Assembly (NCBI GenBank): GCA_964511155.1
Contig: CAZEEJ010000206.1
Location: forward strand, 1 to 9,366
Source: JAAYDF01 sp964511155
GTDB taxonomy: Bacteria > Planctomycetota > Phycisphaerae > UBA1845 > PWPN01
DNA: 9,366 nt
Direction: 5' to 3'
Shown: piece by piece, positions 1 to 5,178 of the stretch
How positions within the stretch are numbered: position 1 is the first letter of the stretch
Layout: every line of letters begins with the position of its first letter
Program-made: the position numbers and the translations under genes
Notes under the pieces: model-generated
What the model was told of the DNA's origin: nothing
Databases searched by the model: none
The model's input: the letters and a program-made list of their open reading frames with translations, nothing else

Positions 1-146
1 CACGAACGCAATCACCAGCCCCCAAGCCGCAGCCGGCCGCAGGCAACCCGCAGCAACGCTCCCCCATCCACCCTGTCCAGGAGCCGTCGCACCCGCCGCA
101 CGCACCGCTTTCTCACTTCTCACTTCTCACTTCTCACTTTCCCCCA
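1..146. other. Downstream flank of the MoxR gene; possible start of the next gene
   Basis: This GC-rich stretch lies downstream of the moxR-like stop and has no convincing gene. On the minus strand a GTG at 103-105 opens a frame that stays open for 35 codons to the window edge and ends in a hydrophobic run (AAAWGLVIAFV). It could be the start of a membrane protein co-transcribed with the ATPase. There is no clear ribosome binding site, and an overlapping ATG frame is also open, so I cannot decide. The part next to the MoxR stop is the TCTCACT microsatellite listed separately. Confidence 0.25.
111..138. repeat. 7-bp microsatellite (TCTCACT)4
   Basis: Four perfect head-to-tail copies of TCTCACT begin 8 bases beyond the MoxR stop codon on the minus-strand side. 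A longer, degenerate array of the same 7-mer occurs at 8449-8497. The array lies outside coding sequence. I see no dyad in it. Confidence 0.9.
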
Positions 147-1109
147 TCACTCCGGCACCGGCATGCTGCGCAGCACTTCCTCGAGAATCTTCTCGGCACT
201 CACGGTATGCCCATCATGCAGGTAACTCTTGCTCACCACCCGGTGGGCACACACCGGCACGAACAGGGCCTTGAGATCATCGGGCACGACGTATTCCCGG
301 CCGGCCAGCAGGGCCGCCGCCTGGGCGCAGCGGATGAACGAGATGGTCCCCCGCGGCGACACGCCCACCTCGAGATGCTCGTGATGCCGCGTGGCCTCCA
401 CCAGATCCAATGCGTATTCGACGAGCCGATCGTCCACACGAATCCCCGGCACGCGATCCTGGACGGCAATCACGTCCGCACGCGACATGACCGGCTCCGT
501 CGATTCCAGGGCCGACTTGCTCGGTTCCTCCCGCACGATCCGGGCCTCGACCGCGCGGGCCGGGTACCCGATCCGAATCCGCAACGCGAACCGGTCGAGC
601 TGGTTCTCCGGCAGGAAGTACGTCCCCTCGAACTCGAACGGGTTCTGCGTCGCGATCACCCAGAACGGCTGTTCCAACCGCATCGTGCGGCCGTCCATGC
701 TCACCTGGGCCTCGTTCATCGCCTCCAGCAGGGCCGACTGCGTCCGCGGCGTTGTCCGGTTGATCTCGTCGGCCAGGACCACGTTTGCGAAGATCGGACC
801 CCGCTTGAACTCGAAGCTGTTGGTGTTCGCATCGTAGACGCTCACCCCGATGATGTCCGACGGCAGCATGTCCGGCGTCAACTGGATGCGGGTGAAGCTT
901 AGTTCCAGGCTGCGGGCCAGCACGCGAGCCAGCACGGTCTTACCTACGCCCGGCACATCCTCGATCAGCAGGTGGCCTCGGCTCATCAGCCCGACTAGGA
1001 CCTGCATCACCACCTCGGGCTTGCCCAGAAACACCCGCTCGATGTTCGTTCGCACACGGTTCAGGCCGTCCAACAAGGGGTCGCTGGCGACATCCGGGTT
1101 TCCAGACAC
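147..1109 (-). CDS. MoxR-family AAA+ ATPase
   Basis: This is a complete 320-residue cytoplasmic ATPase of the MoxR branch of AAA+ proteins. Family members act as chaperone-like ATPases, often with DUF58, von Willebrand A-domain or transglutaminase-like partners, in enzyme maturation or envelope processes. Visible motifs in order are Walker A DVPGVGKT (51-58), Walker B VVLADEIN (110-117), sensor 1 IATQNP (152-157), the arginine-bearing LPENQLDRF (166-174) and sensor 2 GVSPRGT (249-255). The start is GTG at 1107-1109, preceded by GGAGGA (1116-1121) with a 6-base spacer. Length is normal for the family. The usual partner genes are not visible: the downstream side leaves the window and the upstream side is a broken PIN gene. 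The specific substrate is unknown. Confidence 0.96.
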   Translation of the reverse strand: MSGNPDVASDPLLDGLNRVRTNIERVFLGKPEVVMQVLVGLMSRGHLLIEDVPGVGKTVLARVLARSLELSFTRIQLTPDMLPSDIIGVSVYDANTNSFEFKRGPIFANVVLADEINRTTPRTQSALLEAMNEAQVSMDGRTMRLEQPFWVIATQNPFEFEGTYFLPENQLDRFALRIRIGYPARAVEARIVREEPSKSALESTEPVMSRADVIAVQDRVPGIRVDDRLVEYALDLVEATRHHEHLEVGVSPRGTISFIRCAQAAALLAGREYVVPDDLKALFVPVCAHRVVSKSYLHDGHTVSAEKILEEVLRSMPVPE

Positions 1110-1160
1110 GATGCGTCCTCCAAGGGCGGCCGGCCAACCGCCGGCCCGACCCGGCGGCCA

Positions 1161-1259
1161 TTATAGGGCTTTCCGGCTTTCCTTGAAGGGATCGTCGCTC
1201 GTGGTGGCGTAGATCAGGACGTTGGTGTCCAGCAGGCATCTACCGCTTGGCTTTGGCAT
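1161..1259 (-). pseudogene. Truncated PIN-domain gene (N-terminal remnant)
   Basis: A 32-codon frame runs from ATG (1257-1259) to TAA (1161-1163) and contains CLLDTNVLIYATTSDDPF. This is the classic first strand of a PIN-domain nuclease, with the first metal-binding Asp at residue 11. PIN proteins are usually about 125-150 residues and need three or four acidic residues, so this product cannot be an active nuclease. GGTGAG sits just upstream of the ATG, suggesting the start was once translated. After the stop, none of the expected downstream PIN motifs appear before the MoxR start about 50 bases away, so the rest seems deleted. Many PIN proteins are VapC-type toxins, but no antitoxin gene is visible upstream. 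An alternative is a short ORF that resembles a PIN start by chance, which I consider unlikely. Confidence 0.6.
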
Positions 1260-1261
1260 AA

Positions 1262-1293
1262 GTCTCACCAAGACGTCCGGTCTTGGGCGAGAC
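1262..1293. promoter_or_regulatory. Inverted repeat in the divergent intergenic region
   Basis: GTCTC (1262-1266) pairs with GAGAC (1289-1293), and CCAAGAC (1268-1274) pairs with GTCTTGG (1280-1286), around the loop GTCCG. Small unpaired positions are A1267 and G1287-C1288. The 12-bp stem sits just upstream of the PIN remnant start, and its right edge overlaps the proposed -35 box of the + strand promoter. It could be an operator or a leader hairpin of the minus transcript. The role is inference. Confidence 0.45.
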
Positions 1294-1317
1294 ATCGAGC
1301 CTGTCCCAAGCTATAAT
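1289..1317 (+). promoter_or_regulatory. Putative sigma70-type promoter for the protease/lyase pair
   Basis: A perfect TATAAT (1312-1317) lies 17 bases after GAGACA (1289-1294), which matches the consensus TTGACA at four of six positions. Transcription would start near 1324 and leave a leader of about 85 bases before the GTG at 1408. The spacing and -10 box are good. No other equally good candidate was seen between the divergent genes. Confidence 0.45.
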
Positions 1318-1407
1318 TACATGGTGAGTCGCGGCGGCAATCCCTCTCCCCCTGTCCGCGAACCCGGTCTATACCCCAATTGCGCTTCTCCCGGCAGGAG
1401 GTAGAGC

Positions 1408-2982
1408 GTGCACGTGTCTCGAACCGCGATTGTAACGCTGTGTACCGCCGCGCTGACGGGTTTCGGGGATGCCGGCAGTTTATCGGCCGCTGAACGCCCC
1501 GGCTGGAGCACCCGCAAAACCAACCTCCGGCTGACCGGCGGACACCGTGTCGTCTCGATCTCGACGCCCGACCAGCCGCCCCCCGCCCGCGGTTTGGTTG
1601 CCCAGGCCCTGGATAACACCGCCGCTGTCGCATGGCCTCATCCGCGGGTCCCCATCGACGGGTTCTCCCCCCTCGTGGCTGTGGCCACCAGCGATTACAA
1701 AGCCGCCGGCGACGACAATTACGAGCACCTCCTGACCCAAAGCTTCCTGGGCAACGCCCTCAATCCGCCAGCCAGCCAGAACTACGCCATCGGCATCTTC
1801 GACAGCGGCTCCGTCGTGGACCTGATCGGCTACTGCCACTCGCTGACCCTGGGGCTGACCGGCAACCGCCTGACCCCCAACACCGTGACCCTCACCGGGG
1901 TCTCCGGCAGCGTGGAAGCCCCCATCTCCTGGCCCGTCGGCATGTTCGCCGCCGGCCTGAGCGCCATCCAGCCCGACGGCCTCCTCGACACCGGCCTCCT
2001 CCGCGGCAACGGCAACGTCTCCGTCGTCGTCAGCCCGCCGGAGGCCTGTGGCGACGGGCTGGAGTTGCCTGCCGTCGTCGGCAACGTCTTCGTCGGATTC
2101 TTCACCTCCGTCATCCGCGTGGACTTACCGCAGTCCGTCACCCATGAGGGCCAGGCCTACGCCAGCCCCGAGGTGCAGATCAAACCGCTCGGCTCCGCTC
2201 CGGGCATTACGGTTACGCACAACATCCGAATGAACGCCAGCGGGCCCAGCCTCATCACCACCTCAGCCTACTACCCTGACATCCTCGACCCGTTCAACCC
2301 CGACCAGCCCTGGTTCCCCACCCTCCTCGCCGCCTACAACGGCGGACTGCCGCTCGGCGGCGCGTTTTATGCCCAGATCGGCGCCCTCATGGGCGAGCCC
2401 AGCCCGACCAACCCCTTGCAGTCCATGCGCGTCCTGGTGGACACCGGCGCCCAGGCTTCGATCATGACCCCAGGCATGGCCAACGATCTCAGCCTGCCCC
2501 TGGAGCCCGACTTCACCATCGAAGTCCTCGGCATCGGCGGCGTTCAGGAGGACGTGCCCGGGTACTTCATCGATTACGTGCGGATCAATGCCCAAGGCGG
2601 GGCCCTCGAGTTCTCGCGCGTCCCCTTCGTCGTACTGAACGTCTCCTCGCCCGATGGACAGCAGATGGACGGCATCCTGGGCATGAACCTCTTCTGGAAC
2701 CGCAACGTCGTCTTCGACCCCGTCCTCCAGGGCGACGGCAACCTGCGGCTGTCCAACCCGGTACTCAGCCCCGCCGACCTCGACCGCGACACCGACGTTG
2801 ACGGTGACGACCTGACTCTGTTTCAGGCCTGCATCAGCGGCCCGGGCATCCCGCAGCCAACCCTGGAGTGCATTCTGGCCGACCTGGATGGCGACGACGA
2901 CGTCGACCTCAGTGACTTCGGCCTGTTCCAACGCTGCCACAGCGGCCCCGGCGTACCCGTCGCCCCCAACTGCGCCCAGTGA
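1408..2982 (+). CDS. Exported bilobed aspartic-protease-like protein with dockerin-like C-terminus
   Basis: This is a complete 524-residue protein. The GTG start has a perfect AGGAGGT (1396-1402) 5 bases upstream. An N-terminal signal peptide (about 1-28, ending LSAA) indicates export. Two similar lobes follow. Lobe 1 has FDSGS (131-135), a GVSGS strand (164-168) and VVGNVF (223-228) leading to VIRVD. Lobe 2 has VDTGA (344-348), GIGG (375-378) and ILGMNLF (423-429) leading to VVFD. Each lobe thus carries one D-[ST]-G catalytic triplet and one hydrophobic-hydrophobic-Gly motif, as in retropepsin and pepsin lobes. If the two Asp (D132, D345) pair, this is a single-chain pepsin-like protease. 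The tail (about 457-524) has two acidic loops, DLDRDTDVDGDD and DLDGDDDVDLSD, each followed by an LFQxCxSGPG repeat. This is a planctomycete dockerin-like calcium-binding pair, probably for surface attachment. Proteolytic activity is inferred. The next gene starts 8 bases after the stop. Confidence 0.85.
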   Translation: MHVSRTAIVTLCTAALTGFGDAGSLSAAERPGWSTRKTNLRLTGGHRVVSISTPDQPPPARGLVAQALDNTAAVAWPHPRVPIDGFSPLVAVATSDYKAAGDDNYEHLLTQSFLGNALNPPASQNYAIGIFDSGSVVDLIGYCHSLTLGLTGNRLTPNTVTLTGVSGSVEAPISWPVGMFAAGLSAIQPDGLLDTGLLRGNGNVSVVVSPPEACGDGLELPAVVGNVFVGFFTSVIRVDLPQSVTHEGQAYASPEVQIKPLGSAPGITVTHNIRMNASGPSLITTSAYYPDILDPFNPDQPWFPTLLAAYNGGLPLGGAFYAQIGALMGEPSPTNPLQSMRVLVDTGAQASIMTPGMANDLSLPLEPDFTIEVLGIGGVQEDVPGYFIDYVRINAQGGALEFSRVPFVVLNVSSPDGQQMDGILGMNLFWNRNVVFDPVLQGDGNLRLSNPVLSPADLDRDTDVDGDDLTLFQACISGPGIPQPTLECILADLDGDDDVDLSDFGLFQRCHSGPGVPVAPNCAQ

Positions 2983-2990
2983 CATACGGA

Positions 2991-4712
2991 ATGGACCGGT
3001 CGGCAGGGAAACGATACGGTGTCCGGATGAGCCTGACTCACCATGCGCTGGCCGCCGGACTCTGCTGGCTGCCGCTCGCAGCATTCGCGGTCGAGCCCCC
3101 CGCCGACCGCATCGAAACCGTGCGCACCTTCGCGGATAACGTCCTTCGCCTGGGGCGGGACACCTACGGCCCCCAACACACGCCGCTGTTCGTCGACGGC
3201 CTCAACGTCGACACGCACGAGCCGGTCACCTGGCTCCTGCCCGCCGAGCACGCCGAGGTCTGGGAGATGCCCCGCCGCTGGGTCCTGTGCAACCTGGGTA
3301 GTCAGCAAACCCTCTTCCGGGTGCTGGATGGACTGACCACGTTGACCGGCGAACCCCGCTACCGCGAGGCGGCTGTCGAGGCCATACGCTACGGCTTCAC
3401 TCACCTGCGGCACACGGACGGCCTGCTCTTCTGGGGAGGGCACGCGGCCTGGGACCTGGACACGGACCGGCCCATCGGCGAGAGCCACAAAGACTGGAGC
3501 GTGGACAAACCGCTGCGGGCCCACTGGGAGACCGGGCTCGTGCACGAGCTCAAGTGCCATTTCCCTTTCTACGAGCTGATGTGGCAGGTGGACCGCCAGG
3601 CCACGCGGCGGCTGATCGAGGCCGCCTGGGCCAGCCATGTGCAGCAGTGGGACATCCTGGACATGAACCGCCACGGCCTGTACGGCGTGGAGGAGGGGCC
3701 GCCTTGGGACCATGCTTACACGGGTGGGCCGGTCCCCTTCGTCAGTAAGAGCCTGAGCTTCCTCCAGACCGGCAGCGACCTCGTCTGGGCGGCGGCCCTG
3801 CTGAGCCAATTCGACGACGACCCGCGGCCGATGACCTGGGCCAGGCGCCTTGCCGGTCGATATGCGGAGGTCCGCGACCCGAACACCGGCCTCGGGGCCG
3901 ACAACTACAACGTCTTCCACAACCACCGTATCCGCCGCCAGTTCGAGGCCCAATTCGGCGACCGCTTCACCGAGGCATCCATCACCAGCCTCTACGGCAC
4001 GCGCTACGGCCCGGGGGCCGTCTGCTTCCTGAAGCTGGCCGAGCGACTCGGACCCGCAGGCGAGGACTTCAAGAACTGGGCGGTCGAAGACCTCACCGCG
4101 TACATGAGGCACGCCTACGATCCGCAGGACCACCGCTTCTGGGTCACGCTCATCGACGGCACGCGGCTCAGCCCGGACGATTGCCGAGAGCCCGGCTACA
4201 TCTCGCCCGGCAACCTCGCCAAACGCAAGCCCGGGCCGTTCAACTTCTGGGCCTACGCCCTGGCCTACAAGCTGACCGGCGACCGCCGCATGTGGGATAT
4301 GACTCGGCAGATCGGCCTGGGGCTCGACCTGGGCGACCTCGGCGAGGCGCCGGGCAGGCCGGCCAGCTTCAACCTCAAAACCGCCGCTGCCGACGCCCAT
4401 CTGATCTTCGCCCTGCTCGATCTCCACGAGGTCTTGCCCGACCCGGCCTGCCTGGCCCTGGCCCGGCGCATCGCCGACAACCTTGTAACCCGGCAATTCC
4501 ACAAGGGTTTCTTCCTGCCCAGTGCCGACCACCTGTTTGCCAAGGTCGACGAGGTGACGCCGTTGGCCCTGCTTTATCTCGAAGCCGCTCTCCGCAATCC
4601 GCCGGTGGTGCTGCCGCCCTACTGCGGCGGGCGCTCGTTCTTCCACTGCGACCACGAGGGCCACGGCCGAGCCTACGACGGCTTCATCTACAACCTCACC
4701 CGCGGCGAATGA
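2991..4712 (+). CDS. Exported PL2-like pectate lyase (alpha/alpha-barrel)
   Basis: Read from ATG 2991 this is 573 residues. GTG 2979 (overlapping the upstream stop) and ATG 3027 are also possible, and none has a clear Shine-Dalgarno site, so coupling to the upstream gene is likely. I favour 2991 because it gives a basic n-region (R3, K7, R8, R12) before the hydrophobic stretch and a cleavage site after AAFA (residue 33). The mature part resembles family 2 pectate lyases: FADNVLRLGRD (47-57), NLGSQQTLFRVLDGL (101-115), GLLFWGGH (144-151), HELKCHFPFYEL (185-196), DMNRHG (224-229), GFFLPSADH (506-514). PL2 enzymes use a catalytic Arg and a metal held by His, Glu and His. H151, E186, R227 and H228 fit, and the E-to-R spacing of 41 equals what I recall for the Yersinia enzyme. 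The likely reaction is beta-elimination of polygalacturonate outside the cytoplasm. Substrate is not proven. Confidence 0.72.
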   Translation: MDRSAGKRYGVRMSLTHHALAAGLCWLPLAAFAVEPPADRIETVRTFADNVLRLGRDTYGPQHTPLFVDGLNVDTHEPVTWLLPAEHAEVWEMPRRWVLCNLGSQQTLFRVLDGLTTLTGEPRYREAAVEAIRYGFTHLRHTDGLLFWGGHAAWDLDTDRPIGESHKDWSVDKPLRAHWETGLVHELKCHFPFYELMWQVDRQATRRLIEAAWASHVQQWDILDMNRHGLYGVEEGPPWDHAYTGGPVPFVSKSLSFLQTGSDLVWAAALLSQFDDDPRPMTWARRLAGRYAEVRDPNTGLGADNYNVFHNHRIRRQFEAQFGDRFTEASITSLYGTRYGPGAVCFLKLAERLGPAGEDFKNWAVEDLTAYMRHAYDPQDHRFWVTLIDGTRLSPDDCREPGYISPGNLAKRKPGPFNFWAYALAYKLTGDRRMWDMTRQIGLGLDLGDLGEAPGRPASFNLKTAAADAHLIFALLDLHEVLPDPACLALARRIADNLVTRQFHKGFFLPSADHLFAKVDEVTPLALLYLEAALRNPPVVLPPYCGGRSFFHCDHEGHGRAYDGFIYNLTRGE

Positions 4713-4804
4713 GGCGTATCTACAGGGTGGGGTGCGGTGTGGTGTGGCACCGGACCTCGGCGAGCTCGGTCGAGCCGCGTCTCGCCGGTGCGAGCTGCAC
4801 GATG

Positions 4805-4904
4805 AGGACCGAGCGAACTTGTTCGCGGAAGGACCGAGTGAACTTGTTCATGGAAGGACCGAATGAACTTGTTCGCGGAAGGACCGAGTGAACTTGTTCA
4901 TGGT
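4805..4904 (+). repeat. Four 25-bp tandem repeats, each with a GAAC-TT-GTTC dyad
   Basis: The units are 4805-4829, 4830-4854, 4855-4879 and 4880-4904, all of the form AGGACCGAxxGAACTTGTTC plus five bases. Each contains GAAC-TT-GTTC. The flanking pair alternates: C..G in unit 1, T..A in units 2 and 4, and a T..G intermediate in unit 3. Units 2 and 4 are identical except for the last base, and units 1 and 3 share the TTCGCGGA end. There are no spacers between units. Confidence 0.92.
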
Positions 4905-4914
4905 CTCAGGCGTT

Positions 4915-4955
4915 ACACGCGTCCCGCACTGCTCAAAGAGCAGTGGCACACGTGT
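4915..4955. other. Stem-loop between PL2-like gene and gap
   Basis: CACTGCTC (4927-4934) pairs perfectly with GAGCAGTG (4938-4945) around the loop AAA. An outer 5-bp stem pairs ACACG (4915-4919) with CGTGT (4951-4955). No T-run follows on either strand, so it is not a standard terminator. It may be part of a dispersed repeat together with the 25-bp units just before it. That is inference. Confidence 0.6.
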
Positions 4956-5015
4956 CGTTGCCTCGTTGATCGACCGCGAAGCGGCAAGCCGGAAGCAAAG
5001 CTCCTCCCCCCCATC

Positions 5016-5078
5016 ACTCGCTAACTCGCTAACTTGCTCACTCGCTCACTCGCTAACTCGCTAACTCGCTCACTCGCT
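5016..5078. repeat. 8-bp microsatellite ACTCGCT[A/C] abutting the assembly gap
   Basis: Almost eight head-to-tail units of ACTCGCTA or ACTCGCTC (one unit has ACTTGCTC) run straight into the N block. The array very probably caused the assembly break, so its true length is unknown. Confidence 0.92.
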
Positions 5079-5178
5079 NNNNNNNNNNNNNNNNNNNNNN
5101 NNNNNNNNNNNNNNNNNNNNNNNNNNNNNNNNNNNNNNNNNNNNNNNNNNNNNNNNNNNNNNNNNNNNNNNNNNNNNN
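5079..5178. other. Assembly gap of exactly 100 N
   Basis: One hundred consecutive N are the usual placeholder for a scaffold join of unknown length. The gap hides the 3' end of the heparinase-like gene and the end of the adjoining microsatellite. The real distance and even the adjacency of the two sides rest on scaffolding evidence not visible here. Confidence 0.97.

Larger units (their letters stand above)
4713..5078. other. Non-coding repeat-rich interval between convergent lyase genes
   Basis: No gene is supported here. From left to right it holds a GT-rich stretch (4725-4747), an interrupted dyad pairing CACCGG (4748-4753) plus CGAG (4761-4764) with CTCGCCGGTG (4781-4790), four 25-bp tandem repeats, a stem-loop, and an 8-bp microsatellite touching the assembly gap. 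None of the hairpins is followed by a T-run, so no classical intrinsic terminator for the PL2-like gene is visible. Confidence 0.7.

Noticed and set aside
1408..2982. Retroviral-type protease belonging to a retroelement
   Set aside because: Despite the retropepsin-like motifs, the protein has a signal peptide and a dockerin-like tail, and there is no reverse transcriptase or integrase nearby.
2823..4664. A 613-codon minus-strand frame opposite the PL2-like gene
   Set aside because: It has no recognisable domain, is rich in Val/Ala/Gly/Glu, and is antisense to a gene with signal peptide and family motifs.
4805..4904. CRISPR array
   Set aside because: The 25-bp units are directly adjacent with no spacers, there are only four, and no cas gene is present.
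4927..4945. Intrinsic terminator for the PL2-like gene
   Set aside because: The stem is strong, but no T-run follows on the + strand and it lies more than 200 bases past the stop.
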